From positions 1 to 15,590 of the forward strand of contig JAKOMT010000009.1 of NCBI GenBank assembly GCA_022241475.1: DNA of 15,590 nt, given 5' to 3'. Numbering within the stretch: position 1 is the first letter of the stretch; every line of letters starts with the position of its first letter. This DNA comes from Microvirga sp. GTDB taxonomy: Bacteria > Pseudomonadota > Alphaproteobacteria > Rhizobiales > Beijerinckiaceae. This document shows positions 1 through 7,492 of this stretch, piece by piece. A program made the position numbers and the translations under genes. The notes under the pieces were generated by a model. That model worked only from the letters and a program-made list of their open reading frames with translations. It did not search any database and had not been told where the DNA came from.

Positions 1-206
1 AGGCCCAGGCGCAGGCCGGAGGCTACATCCATCTGACGCTTCACACCCGCGGCGACACCGGTTCGGCGCGCGCCGTGCGCGCCGCGGTCGTCGACCGCCT
101 CCTCGCCAGCGCCGCCGCCGATCCCGGCATGGCGCTCACGACGATCGAAAATCTCTGCGCGAGCGTCCTCTCGAACGCCAGCCCCGAGCCGATCCCGGAC
201 TGGTGA
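1..206 (+). CDS. C-terminal end of an unrecognised protein (partial)
   Basis: An open frame enters from the left edge and ends at a TGA at 204-206; about 67 codons are visible, the first complete one at position 3. The peptide includes a beta-like stretch (GGYIHLTLHTRGDTG), an Ala/Arg-rich probable helix, and a tail ending in PEPIPDW. Codon use is the same high-GC style as its neighbours and the frame has no interruption, so I take it as the end of a real gene. I do not recognise the family, and the visible part contains no catalytic motif, signal peptide or membrane segment. Its stop lies 4 bases from the 3' end of the oppositely oriented tRNA, so the two are convergent. It could be a shadow, but the third-position GC pattern argues for coding. 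Confidence 0.55.
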   Translation, partial: AQAQAGGYIHLTLHTRGDTGSARAVRAAVVDRLLASAAADPGMALTTIENLCASVLSNASPEPIPDW

Positions 207-210
207 GGCG

Positions 211-286
211 TGGAGGCCCGGCCCCGGACTTGAACCGGGGCTGGAACGCTTTGCAGGCGATCGGGTGACCACTCCCCCACCGGGCC
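211..286 (-). tRNA. tRNA-Cys (GCA), atypical, with 6-bp T-stem
   Basis: Reading the minus strand from 286 to 211 gives a 76-nt cloverleaf with an encoded CCA end and U73. The acceptor stem is a perfect 7 bp (GGCCCGG with CCGGGCC). The anticodon loop is CTGCAAA, giving anticodon GCA for cysteine. The T-loop is TTCAAGT and the D-loop AGTGGTC. Three things are odd. The T-arm pairs over 6 bp (CCCCGG with CCGGGG), leaving a 4-nt variable loop. The anticodon stem has a T-T mismatch, and the D-stem has a G-A at its inner end. Total acceptor plus T helix is therefore 13 bp instead of the usual 12. It may be a functional minor isoacceptor or a decaying extra copy; a standard tRNA-Cys would be expected elsewhere in the genome. 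Confidence 0.75.
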
Positions 287-354
287 ATGTGAATTGTCGC
301 AGTCCGAGCGTCGGATCGTCCAGTGGAAGATGAACGACTGGTTAACGCTCTCGC

Positions 355-632
355 CTATGGCGCGTCGTCACGGCCGATGGACCGGAAGCCGGCCTCGTCC
401 TCGGGCGGAAGCATCACGGCGGTGGCTATGGCGGCGCCGGCGAAGGTCGCGGATAGCGAAACGGCGAGCAGCGCAAGGGCGAGCCGGGCGTGATCGGAAT
501 TCATGATCAGCGTGCGCAGTCCACGCGCGTCAAGCGCCAGCGCGCCGGCCATGAAAAGATTCCAAGCACCGCGCCGAAGCAACCGTTGACGACGAACAGC
601 CGGATCAACGGCGATCTCAAGGCCGCGCGCAT
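355..632 (-). pseudogene. Small two-helix membrane protein, split by a one-base frameshift
   Basis: The start ATG is at 632-630, with a good ribosome site (GGAGGGG, 4 bases upstream). The first part, starting MRAALRSPLIRLFVVNG and continuing to GAVLGIF, is a typical N-terminal membrane helix. The frame then runs into unrelated residues and stops at 507-509. A second frame that takes over at a T4 run (554-557 on the plus strand) continues as MAGALALDARGLRTLI, a second helix and MLPPEDEAG, ending at 355-357. Adding one T to the run restores a single 92-residue protein with two membrane segments. This matches my memory of a small conserved Rhizobiales membrane protein, but I cannot name the family. 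If the frameshift is real the gene is broken; a homopolymer sequencing error is an equally good explanation. A separate start at 504 (MNSDHARLA) would give only the second helix and has no clear ribosome site. Confidence 0.6.
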
Positions 633-709
633 CGAACCCCTCCGCAGCGAGCGCCCGTGATCGAAGAACGACACTATTGGAGCGAGAGCATACGCGTCTT
701 CGCGCCCGA

Positions 710-1543
710 TCAGATCGGGGCGCGTCCCGACAGCGCGATCCCGGCCGCAGCCACCGTCGTCGCAACGACCAGGAGAGCGGCGACGTGCGCGATCTTCAAC
801 GCGGAACCCGGGCCGACCCGCAGTGCGGCGAGCGCGACGAGCGGAATGGCCTGCGCGGCGTGGAGCCCTGTGAAATGCGCGATGCGCAGATCTCCGACTT
901 CCCTCGACCAGCCGAAAACGGGCCATACGGAGGCGGAGAGCGACGGCTCCCCGACATGGTGGCCGCCGTTGACGGAAAGGAGCGCGCCCGTGACCAGTCC
1001 GAGGACGCCGGAAAGAGCCAGCCCCAGCCCGATGGCGCGGCGCATCACGCCGCGCTCGCCGCCCTCCCGCACCGTGAGCGCGGCGGCGCCCATAATCGCG
1101 GTTCCCGCGACGATGATCACCGCGCCGACGCCCATGAGCGAGTACATGAGCGCGGGAAACGCCTCCGCCACATTGTAATGCGAGCCCGAGGCCCGGGAGG
1201 CCTGAAAGCCGATGTAGGTAAGCTCGAAGACGCTCATGGCGATCACGAGCCGTCTTACGGCCGAGCCGGCGAGCCCGTCGCGAAACCGCTGGGCGAGCCA
1301 TGGCCAGAACAGCGCGAGCGTCGCCAGATGCAGCGAAAGCGACGCCGAAAACTTCATGGGCTTCACCCAGGGCGACAGGCCAGCGACTTGTCGGCCGTCG
1401 GCGATGCCGAGCATCGCGAATCCAAGGCCCGCGAGCGCCAGCATCGCCGCCGCGCTCATGAGAGAGGGCTCGGCGGAGGCCAGGAGAAACCGGCGGCGAG
1501 CGGGCTGGAATGCTGGCGCCTCGAGATATTCAGCCGATCGCAT
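710..1543 (-). CDS. Seven-helix integral membrane protein of unknown function
   Basis: This is a 277-residue protein with about seven hydrophobic segments, starting at ATG 1543 with a GGAGG ribosome site 7 bases upstream. I do not recognise a named family. Visible features that may be functional are charged or polar residues at helix edges: the KPMKFSASLSLHLA segment (about 62-75), the GSHYN segment (about 120-124), the NGGHHVGEPS segment (about 193-202) and the RIAHFTGLHAAQAIPL segment (about 221-236). The recurring histidines look like candidate heme or metal ligands, but that is inference. The start overlaps the end of the ABA4-like gene by 14 bases, so the two are translationally coupled in one transcript. 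The TetR regulator divergent from this operon is the obvious candidate controller. Confidence 0.85.
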   Translation of the reverse strand: MRSAEYLEAPAFQPARRRFLLASAEPSLMSAAAMLALAGLGFAMLGIADGRQVAGLSPWVKPMKFSASLSLHLATLALFWPWLAQRFRDGLAGSAVRRLVIAMSVFELTYIGFQASRASGSHYNVAEAFPALMYSLMGVGAVIIVAGTAIMGAAALTVREGGERGVMRRAIGLGLALSGVLGLVTGALLSVNGGHHVGEPSLSASVWPVFGWSREVGDLRIAHFTGLHAAQAIPLVALAALRVGPGSALKIAHVAALLVVATTVAAAGIALSGRAPI

Positions 1544-1994
1544 GATCGTTCCTCCCTCGGGCGCGGCGCGCCGCCAGGGGCCGCAGCAGGTGGTAAGCCA
1601 GGAAGCCGATGGGGCCGAGCATGAAGGTCGCCGCGAAAATCGGCGGCATGACGAGCGCCGGGACGCCGTCGCGCTCGGCCCGGTCGGCGAGTTCCGTCCC
1701 GATCAGCAGATCGAAAGCGAGATAGTGGATCCAGCCCGCCAGCAGAACGCCGCGATCGCCGAAAAGCAGCGCGACCTCGTCCAGCGAGCCGAACCCGCCC
1801 TCCCCGCGCCCGAAATAAGCGGCGATCAGCACGGCGTAGAACACGCTGAGCAACAGCGGCGCGCCGGCGCGGGCGACGAGGCCGCGCAGCGCGCGCAGAC
1901 GCGGAAACAGCGAGGCGAAAAGCGCGAGCCAGCCTGTCATGGCCACGAGGGTGGAGATCGAGAACAGAAGATCGAGGTCAATCGCGGCGTCCAT
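1530..1994 (-). CDS. ABA4-like (DUF4281) membrane protein
   Basis: This 154-residue membrane protein has about four helices. The segment FGSLDEVALLFGDRG followed by GWIHYLAFDLLIG (about residues 68-99), then PALVMPPIFAATFMLGPIGFLAYHLLRP, is the pattern of the ABA4-like family. That family is named after a plant protein needed for neoxanthin formation; its bacterial members have no established role. The start at 1994 (MDAAIDLDLL) is chosen because GGAG lies about 9 bases upstream and the membrane segment begins at once. A longer frame to 2141 would add 49 non-membrane residues overlapping the TetR start region. The gene is first in a minus-strand operon with the seven-helix protein (14-base overlap) and probably the small frameshifted membrane gene. 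It is divergent from tetR. Confidence 0.75.
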   Translation of the reverse strand: MDAAIDLDLLFSISTLVAMTGWLALFASLFPRLRALRGLVARAGAPLLLSVFYAVLIAAYFGRGEGGFGSLDEVALLFGDRGVLLAGWIHYLAFDLLIGTELADRAERDGVPALVMPPIFAATFMLGPIGFLAYHLLRPLAARRARGRNDHAIG

Positions 1995-2070
1995 GGCGCG
2001 CTCCGGCTCTTCGTGTAACTTGGCGACGTCAAGATTGATCGCGGTGAAGATCTTGTCAATGTCAAATTTA

Positions 2071-2092
2071 CCCGCCAGATTTCCTTGGCGGG
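2071..2092. promoter_or_regulatory. Inverted repeat, candidate TetR operator
   Basis: A perfect 7-bp inverted repeat, CCCGCCA - 8 nt - TGGCGGG, lies in the 115-bp region between the divergent ABA4-like operon and the TetR-family gene, 17 bases before the tetR start. TetR-family repressors usually bind such palindromes between themselves and a divergent target operon. The position suits autoregulation, but binding is inferred only. A GC-rich hairpin in the mRNA leader is the alternative reading. Confidence 0.4.
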
Positions 2093-2109
2093 CGACAGGC
2101 GGAACAGAG

Positions 2110-2757
2110 ATGGCGGAGCGGCGACTGTCAGGGCGGGTCAAGAAGGACGCCTATCACCACGGCGCGTTGAAGGACGCGCTCGTCGCGGCCGCGCGCGCGA
2201 TCCTCGACGAGGCGGGTCCGCGCGCATTGACGATGCGCGAGGTCGCGCGCCGGGCCGGCGTTTCCCACGCCGCGCCGGCGCATCATTTCCCGACGGTCGC
2301 GGCGTTTCTCGCGGAGATCGGCGCGCGCGGCTTCGATGATCTCACGGCGGCGCTGGACGAGGCGCGCGTGACCTGCGGATCCGGGGACCCGGCCGATCAC
2401 CTCGTCGCGATGGGCTGCGCCTATGTGCGTCTCGCGATGGCCCAGAGCGCGGTCTTTCGACTGATGTTCGCGCGCGACAGTTTCACGACGGCGACGCCCG
2501 CGCTCGAGGCGAGCGGACGACGGGCCTATGGTCGTCTGGCGGACACGGTTCGCGCCGTCTTCCCCGAGATCGATCAGGCCGCGCGCCCCCCCCGCGTCGC
2601 TGCGTTCTGGTCGCTCGTCCATGGTCACGCCAGCCTCCTCATCGAGGAGCAGATCCGCCCGTGCGGGCCGCTTCCCGCCCAGATCGAACGCGATGTGGCG
2701 GCAGCCAGCCGCGCCTTGATCCTCGGCTGGCGCGCGCTCGACGCCGCTCCGGGATAA
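2110..2757 (+). CDS. TetR/AcrR-family transcriptional regulator
   Basis: This is a 215-residue regulator. The N-terminal helix-turn-helix is clear: YHHGALKDALVAAARAILDEAG (about 15-36) followed by LTMREVARRAGVSHAAPAHHF (about 40-60), the standard TetR pattern. The C-terminal part, with FRLMFARDSF and a helical ligand domain, resembles the WHG-type TetR C-terminal domain. The start is placed at 2110 because the DNA-binding domain begins about 15 residues later and a purine-rich AGGCGGAA element lies about 10 bases before the ATG. An upstream extension to 1939 would overlap the divergent gene. It probably represses the ABA4-like/seven-helix operon. The ligand is unknown. Confidence 0.88.
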   Translation: MAERRLSGRVKKDAYHHGALKDALVAAARAILDEAGPRALTMREVARRAGVSHAAPAHHFPTVAAFLAEIGARGFDDLTAALDEARVTCGSGDPADHLVAMGCAYVRLAMAQSAVFRLMFARDSFTTATPALEASGRRAYGRLADTVRAVFPEIDQAARPPRVAAFWSLVHGHASLLIEEQIRPCGPLPAQIERDVAAASRALILGWRALDAAPG

Positions 2758-2835
2758 GCGTCGAGCCCGGTTTCGCTTGCTTTTGGCCAAGGATCGCGTT
2801 CAAACGCGGCGTCGAGGAAAGGAAACCCCCGCGCG

Positions 2836-3426
2836 ATGGAAGAGCATTCCTACACCCATGCGCCGAAGGCGGGCGGGATGCCCGTGACCTTCGTGCTCCG
2901 CGGTCGCAGTCTCATCGTGGAGCGAATGGGCGAACCGAAGGAAATTCCGCTCTCCAGCGTCGAAGCCGTCCGCTTCTCCTACGAGCAGCGTTCATTCGCG
3001 CAGAACGTCTTCCGCACGCGCATGCGCCTGTCGAACGGAGCGACCCTGACTCTCCACTCCGTCTCCTTCCGCTCGATGATCTTCTCCGAGCGGCAGGACG
3101 CCGCCTATGGCGCGTTCATTCGCGACCTGTGCGCGCGCGTCGCGCGCGCCAACCCCTCCGCCACGTTTCGAGCGGGGCGTCCCGCGCCGTTGTGGTGGCT
3201 GATGGCGGTCGTCGCCGGTCTGGTGCTCGCGGCGCTGGCTTTGTTCGTCGTCTACACGCTGCTGCAAGGCGAGTACGGAGCGTTCGCGGTGGGCGTCGTC
3301 GTCGGCGCTCTCGGGGTCGGACAGCTCGTTCCGCTCGTGCGCCTCAACCGCCCGCGACCGGTCGATCCGGCGGCGCCTCCCGAAGATCTCGTCCCGCTGG
3401 ACGCCGCTGCGGGCGATCGGCGCTGA
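2836..3426 (+). CDS. Membrane protein with PH-like N-terminal domain
   Basis: This 196-residue protein starts at 2836, with GGAAAGGAAA about 11 bases upstream. Residues about 14-105 are soluble and rich in alternating hydrophobic residues (VTFVLRGRSLIVER, IPLSSVEAVRFSYE, RMRLSNGATLTLHS). This is the look of a bacterial PH-like domain, as in membrane-anchored YcxB or DUF304-type proteins. Two membrane helices follow (about 119-143 and 148-170), then a short acidic/proline tail that is probably cytoplasmic. No catalytic motif is visible. It follows tetR by 78 bases on the same strand but probably is not under its control. Function is unknown and the domain assignment is by eye. Confidence 0.7.
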   Translation: MEEHSYTHAPKAGGMPVTFVLRGRSLIVERMGEPKEIPLSSVEAVRFSYEQRSFAQNVFRTRMRLSNGATLTLHSVSFRSMIFSERQDAAYGAFIRDLCARVARANPSATFRAGRPAPLWWLMAVVAGLVLAALALFVVYTLLQGEYGAFAVGVVVGALGVGQLVPLVRLNRPRPVDPAAPPEDLVPLDAAAGDRR

Positions 3427-3484
3427 CGGATATGGCCTAAACGCGCGTTGACAGGGGGCTTGCGCGCTGGGACACACGCGCAAT

Positions 3485-3500
3485 CCGCCGGTCCCGGCGG
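3485..3500. other. GC-rich hairpin upstream of the AEC transporter
   Basis: A perfect 7-bp inverted repeat (CCGCCGG, 2-nt loop, CCGGCGG) lies between the PH-like gene and the AEC transporter, 25 bases before the transporter start. There is no T-tract, so it is a poor intrinsic terminator. It could be a leader hairpin. Confidence 0.35.
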
Positions 3501-3524
3501 CTCCGCCCAGGGCTCGCCATATCG

Positions 3525-4454
3525 ATGATCGCCGTTTTCGCTTCGCTCGTGCCCGTGTTTCTCGTCATCATGGCGGGCTGGCTCGCGCGCGTCACCGGGT
3601 TCGTCGAGGAGCGCCATTGGCCGGGGCTCGAGCGCGTCACTTATGTCGTCTTCTTTCCCGCAATCATCATTCTGACGCTGGCGCGCGCGGACCTCTCGCA
3701 GGTTCCCGTTTTCGGCATGGGCGGCGCCATGATCGGGAGCATCCTGATCGTGGCCGTCCTGCTCATCGCCGGGCGCCGATTTCTCGAAAGCCGGCTGCAG
3801 ATCGAGGGGCCGGCCTTCACCTCCCTGTTTCAGGGATGCACGCGCTGGAACACCTTCGTCGGCCTCGCGGTCGCCGGCGCGATGTTCGGCGATCGCGGCC
3901 TCGCGCTGATCGCCGTCGCCGTCGCGGCGATGATCCCGCTGCTCAACGTGCTGGCGATCGGCGTGCTCGTGCGATACGCCACCGGCGCCCCGCAGACGCC
4001 GCTGACGATCCTTCGGACCATCGTGGTGAACCCGTTCATCTGGTCTTCGCTCATCGGCATCGCCATCAACGTCTCCGGACTTCAACTGCCGGGGCTCGCC
4101 GTCAACTTCATCGCGATCCTCGGCGACGCAGCGCTCGCGGCGGGTCTGCTCGTCGTCGGAGCCGGTCTCGACATGCGGCGTCTGGCGGCCCCCCGCGCCG
4201 CCCATTGGCTGTCGCTCGTGATCAAGCTCGCAGCCCTTCCCGTCATCGCCGTCGCAATTGCGCGCCTGGCCGGCGTCGGAGGCGACGATCTCGTCATCGT
4301 CGCGATCGCGACCACGGTGCCGACGGCGAGCGGCGGATACATTCTGGCGAAGCAGATGGGTGGCGACGCGCCGCTGATGGCTGAGATCATCACCATACAG
4401 ACGTTGCTCGCGATCGCGACGATGCCGCTCATGATCGGTCTGCTCGCGTCCTGA
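3525..4454 (+). CDS. AEC-family (auxin efflux carrier-like) transporter
   Basis: This 309-residue inner-membrane protein has about ten helices in two five-helix halves, the usual AEC layout and length. The start MIAVFASLVPVFLVIMAGW and the following FPAIIILTLARAD region match the first two helices of the family. The second half contains NPFIWSSLIGIAINVSGLQLP (about 162-182), then GAGLDMRRL and a VPTASGGYILAKQMGGD segment near the end (about 265-281). The last is the conserved region of bacterial members that carry small organic acids such as malate or malonate. The substrate cannot be told from sequence. A hairpin and a possible -35 hexamer (TTGACA, 3448-3453) lie in the leader, but I see no good -10. 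Confidence 0.88.
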   Translation: MIAVFASLVPVFLVIMAGWLARVTGFVEERHWPGLERVTYVVFFPAIIILTLARADLSQVPVFGMGGAMIGSILIVAVLLIAGRRFLESRLQIEGPAFTSLFQGCTRWNTFVGLAVAGAMFGDRGLALIAVAVAAMIPLLNVLAIGVLVRYATGAPQTPLTILRTIVVNPFIWSSLIGIAINVSGLQLPGLAVNFIAILGDAALAAGLLVVGAGLDMRRLAAPRAAHWLSLVIKLAALPVIAVAIARLAGVGGDDLVIVAIATTVPTASGGYILAKQMGGDAPLMAEIITIQTLLAIATMPLMIGLLAS

Positions 4455-4469
4455 GTTCTTGCGGGTCGA

Positions 4470-4498
4470 TTGTCGTTTCTCGGCGACTGCGGTATAGG
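4470..4498 (+). promoter_or_regulatory. Candidate sigma70-type promoter of the CNNM/HlyC-family gene
   Basis: A -35-like TTGTCG (4470-4475) is separated by exactly 17 bp from a -10-like TATAGG (4493-4498). It sits in the 91-bp gap between the AEC gene and the CNNM-type gene and would give a leader of about 40 nt. Each hexamer matches the consensus at 4 of 6 positions. No transcription data support it. Confidence 0.45.
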
Positions 4499-4545
4499 AA
4501 ACGCCGCAATCAAGGAGCGGCGCGTCCAGAGACCGCCTATCGCCA

Positions 4546-5838
4546 GTGACCCCCATCATAATCGTCGCAGCGCTGATTCTTTTGAACGGCGTATTCGCAT
4601 TGTCCGAACTCGCCATCGTCTCGTCCCGCAAGACACGTCTTCGCACCCTCGTGGACAAGGGCAAGACGGGCGCGAGGGCCGCCCTCTCGCTTGCGGAGAA
4701 CCCCGGGCGCTTTCTGTCGACCGTCCAGATCGGAATCACGCTGGTCGGCATTCTCGCGGGCGCCGTGTCGGGAGCCGCGCTGAGCGAGAGGCTCGACACG
4801 GTCATCGAGAACCTCGGCGCGCCGACGCGGGTGGCGGAGCCCGTCGCCTACACGCTGGTGATCGTCACGATCACGTATTTTTCCGTCGTCATCGGCGAAC
4901 TCGTCCCCAAGAACCTAGCGCTTCGCAATCCCGAGGCCTTCGCCTGCCTTCTCGCCCCCTTGATGGTGTTCCTGTCGAAGGCGGCGGCGCCGGCGGTCTG
5001 GCTGCTCGAACGATCGACGAATGTCGTTTTCCGCCTGTTCGGAGCGAATACGAACTCCGACAACGTGGTGACCGAGGAGGAGGTCAGGCTCATGCTGACC
5101 GAGGCCACGACCGCAGGCGTCATCGAGAACGACGAGCGCGCGATGATCTCAGGCATCATGCGTCTCTCCGACCGCACGGTGAGCGCGATCATGACCCCGC
5201 GCGTCGATGTCGACCTGATCGACGTCAGCGACGGCGCGGACAGCATCGCCAAGGTCCTGACGACGACGCCGCATTCGCGCCTGCCGGTCTATGACGGCGA
5301 TCCGGACGCGGTGATCGGCGTCGTTCATGCGCGCGAGCTGCTCGCGGTATTGTTGCAGGGCGGACCGCTCGACGTCCGTTCGATCGTCCGGCAAGCGCCG
5401 ATCATTCCGGATACACTGGCGGCGATGGAGGCGCTCCACGTGCTGCGCGAAGCCGAGGTGCCGCTCGCGCTGGTGCACGACGAGTACGGGCATTTCGACG
5501 GCATCGTCGCGCCGGCCGATATCCTGGACGCAATCGCCGGCGCGTTTCGGGCGGACGAAGGCGCGTCCGAGCCGGACGCCGTTCGACGCGCCGACGGGTC
5601 CTGGCTCCTTTCAGGCTCGATGCCGATCGACGAGATGGCGGAACTGCTCGGGATCGAGGCGCCGTCTTCGCGCGATTACGATACCGTGGCGGGTTTCGCC
5701 ATCGATCACTTCGCGCGACTTCCCGGAATCGGAGAAGTCGTCGAGGCGCAGGGCTGGCGGTTCGAGGTCGTCGACATCGACGGAAGACGCATCGACAAGA
5801 TCCTCGCGGCGCGGATTTCGGCGCTGAGCGATACCTGA
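4546..5838 (+). CDS. CNNM/HlyC-CorC family membrane protein with CBS pair
   Basis: This is a 430-residue protein with the complete three-part architecture. A DUF21/CNNM membrane domain covers about residues 1-170, including ALSELAIVSSRK and ENPGRFLSTVQIGITLVGIL, the usual family signature, and the VIGELVPKNLALRNPE motif. A CBS pair covers about 215-335, including IMTPRVDVDLID and HSRLPVYDGDPDAVIGVVHA, with a second CBS unit around EVPLALVHDEYGHFDGIV. A CorC_HlyC domain covers about 345-425 (GSWLLSGSMPIDEMAELLG, YDTVAGF). Relatives handle divalent cations, especially Mg, although many are still named hemolysin. The start is GTG at 4546; AAGGAG at 4512-4517 is too far away to be its ribosome site, so the initiation signal is weak. 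Confidence 0.9.
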   Translation: MTPIIIVAALILLNGVFALSELAIVSSRKTRLRTLVDKGKTGARAALSLAENPGRFLSTVQIGITLVGILAGAVSGAALSERLDTVIENLGAPTRVAEPVAYTLVIVTITYFSVVIGELVPKNLALRNPEAFACLLAPLMVFLSKAAAPAVWLLERSTNVVFRLFGANTNSDNVVTEEEVRLMLTEATTAGVIENDERAMISGIMRLSDRTVSAIMTPRVDVDLIDVSDGADSIAKVLTTTPHSRLPVYDGDPDAVIGVVHARELLAVLLQGGPLDVRSIVRQAPIIPDTLAAMEALHVLREAEVPLALVHDEYGHFDGIVAPADILDAIAGAFRADEGASEPDAVRRADGSWLLSGSMPIDEMAELLGIEAPSSRDYDTVAGFAIDHFARLPGIGEVVEAQGWRFEVVDIDGRRIDKILAARISALSDT

Positions 5839-5907
5839 TCCGCGACGGTCCGCGACGAGCGATCGGTCGCAAGCCTCGGCCGAGCGGGGGACACAACTTT
5901 TCCCTGT

Positions 5908-5941
5908 GCAAATGCAAGTTAATCGTTTAGGTTGTATTTGC
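5908..5941. promoter_or_regulatory. AT-rich inverted repeat upstream of a small gene
   Basis: GCAAATGCAA (5908-5917) is matched by TTGTATTTGC (5932-5941), a 10-bp inverted repeat with one mismatch and a 14-nt spacer. It sits in a local AT-rich patch between the CNNM-type gene and the small conserved gene. The repeated GCAAAT element resembles binding sites of Fur-type metal regulators in alphaproteobacteria, but the resemblance is from memory and loose. Confidence 0.35.
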
Positions 5942-5993
5942 GCGGTCTACAACCGCTCCCCGCTTCGACACTTTGCTGGTGCGCCGGATGCCG

Positions 5994-6260
5994 ATGGACG
6001 ACAAGCACGCTCACGCCCTCGCCTCGCTCCGACCGCGAGACCGCGCGCGCATCGATCCTCCGGATCGGATCGAGACGGCGCGCTACATCGCCGCCCTGAC
6101 GGCCGAGATGAGCCTGATGGCGCGCAAGGTCCAGATGCCGCTCCTCGCCTACTTTCTCGAAATGGCGCGCATTGAGGCGGCCGAGGCGGCCAGCCCGAAC
6201 CGACGCTCGGGACGAGCGGCGCGCGAGAGACAACCGATCGATCCCGATCGCGACGCATGA
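5994..6260 (+). CDS. Small conserved alphaproteobacterial protein of unknown function
   Basis: This is an 88-residue protein. The core, IDPPDRIETARYIAALTAEM followed by LMARKVQMPLLAYFLEMARIEAAEAA, is a charged helical segment. It matches my memory of a short conserved Hyphomicrobiales family with no assigned role. There is no signal peptide or membrane helix, and the C-terminus is basic and probably disordered. The start is uncertain: ATGs at 5988 and 5994 and a TTG at 5973 are all in frame, and none has a clear ribosome site. I chose 5994 because the family usually begins near MDD. It is tail-to-tail with dprA, with two bases between the stops. An inverted repeat about 50 bases upstream may be its control site. 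Confidence 0.65.
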   Translation: MDDKHAHALASLRPRDRARIDPPDRIETARYIAALTAEMSLMARKVQMPLLAYFLEMARIEAAEAASPNRRSGRAARERQPIDPDRDA

Positions 6261-6262
6261 GT

Positions 6263-7492
6263 TCATCGCTCGATCAGCGAAACCGCGTTGCCGCCGTGGC
6301 GCTCCAGACGCCCGCCGATCTCGAGTTCGAGAATGACGCTGTTGACGGCGCGAATCGGCAGGCCGGACTGTCGTGACAGATCGTCGATCGAGACGGGGCT
6401 CGGGCCGAGAAGGTCGAGAACAACGCCTCGCTTGTCCTGCGCCGATCCATTCTCGCCATTCCGTTCGTCGCCCGCCCGTTCGTCCGCGCCGCGCACGGGG
6501 GCGGTCGGCGCGCTCGCAGGCGCTCCGTCGATATCGAGAAAGTCGAGTTCGTCCCAGAGCGTCTCGAATTGCTCCTCGCCCGCCTCCTCCCGCACTTCCG
6601 ACCGTGAGCTCCAGTCGGTCTCGACCAGCGGCGCGAGCGCCGAGGCGACATGCTCGGCGCTCGCGCAGAGCGTCGCCCCCTGCCGGATCAGATCGTTCGT
6701 GCCTTCCGCGCGGGGGTCGAGCGGCGAGCCCGGCACGGCGAAGACCTCCCTGCCCTGCTCGGCGGCGAACCGCGCGGTGATCAGCGAGCCCGAACGGCGC
6801 GCGGCTTCGATGACGACGACGCCGAGCGACAGCCCGGAGACGACGCGATTGCGGCGGGGAAAATCACGGGCGCGCGGCTCCCATCCGAGCGGCATCTCCG
6901 AGACGGCGGCCCCTCCGCCTTCGAGGATGCGCGCGAGCAACGGCTCGTTCTGCGCCGGATAGACGCGGTCCTGACCGCCGGCGAGAACCGCGACCGTGGC
7001 GCCCGGCGGAGCGCTCTTGTGGGCCGCGGCGTCGACGCCGCGCGCCAGCCCCGAGACCACGACGAAGCCGGCTTCGCCCAGTTCCCGGGCCAACCGCCCG
7101 GCGAAGGTGAGCCCGGCGGCGGAGGCGTTGCGGGAGCCGACGATGGCGACGCACGGACGCGACAGCGCCGATACGTCGCCGCGCACGCAGATCAGCGGCG
7201 GCGCCGTGTCCGTCGCCTGCAGCGGCTTTGGATAGCCCGGCTCGCCCATCGCGACGAAGCGCGCGCCGAGGCGACGGGCGCCCTCGATCTCGCGCAGGGC
7301 CTCGTCGCGGGTGCAGACCCGGAGCATCAGGCGCCCGCCCTTTCGGGAGAGATCGGGGAGCGCCTCGAGCGCGCCGGCCGCGCCGCCGTACTGGTTGACC
7401 AACGCGCGGAAGGTGCGCGGCCCGACATTCTCGCTGCGAATCAGGCGCAGCCAGTCGACCCGTTGCTCATCCGTCAGCTCCGCCGCCGCCAT
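6263..7492 (-). CDS. dprA: DNA-processing protein DprA
   Basis: DprA binds incoming single-stranded DNA and loads RecA during natural transformation; this is family knowledge. The 409-residue protein has an N-terminal SAM-like helical region (about 8-60) and the Rossmann-fold DprA core (about 80-285). The core shows [14 protein letters not shown] (114-127), [15 protein letters not shown] (144-158), [12 protein letters not shown] (211-222) and the [20 protein letters not shown] block (231-250). A low-complexity linker (about 325-350) leads to a C-terminal winged-helix domain (about 353-409). Start choice: ATG 7492, preceded directly by GAAGAAGG. A longer frame to 7588 would read back into the plsY coding region. 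The start overlaps the end of plsY by 26 bases, so the genes are coupled. Confidence 0.95.
   Translation of the reverse strand: MAAAELTDEQRVDWLRLIRSENVGPRTFRALVNQYGGAAGALEALPDLSRKGGRLMLRVCTRDEALREIEGARRLGARFVAMGEPGYPKPLQATDTAPPLICVRGDVSALSRPCVAIVGSRNASAAGLTFAGRLARELGEAGFVVVSGLARGVDAAAHKSAPPGATVAVLAGGQDRVYPAQNEPLLARILEGGGAAVSEMPLGWEPRARDFPRRNRVVSGLSLGVVVIEAARRSGSLITARFAAEQGREVFAVPGSPLDPRAEGTNDLIRQGATLCASAEHVASALAPLVETDWSSRSEVREEAGEEQFETLWDELDFLDIDGAPASAPTAPVRGADERAGDERNGENGSAQDKRGVVLDLLGPSPVSIDDLSRQSGLPIRAVNSVILELEIGGRLERHGGNAVSLIER

Noticed and set aside
3429..3523. GATATGGC / GCCATATC inverted repeat around the AEC leader
   Set aside because: The 8-bp arms are 79 bases apart, and the right one abuts the start codon; chance is the simplest explanation.
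3252..4805. 517-codon minus-strand open frame across the AEC and CNNM-type genes
   Set aside because: The translation is Arg/Asp/His-rich without domains and overlaps three recognisable plus-strand genes. It is typical of antisense frames in high-GC DNA.
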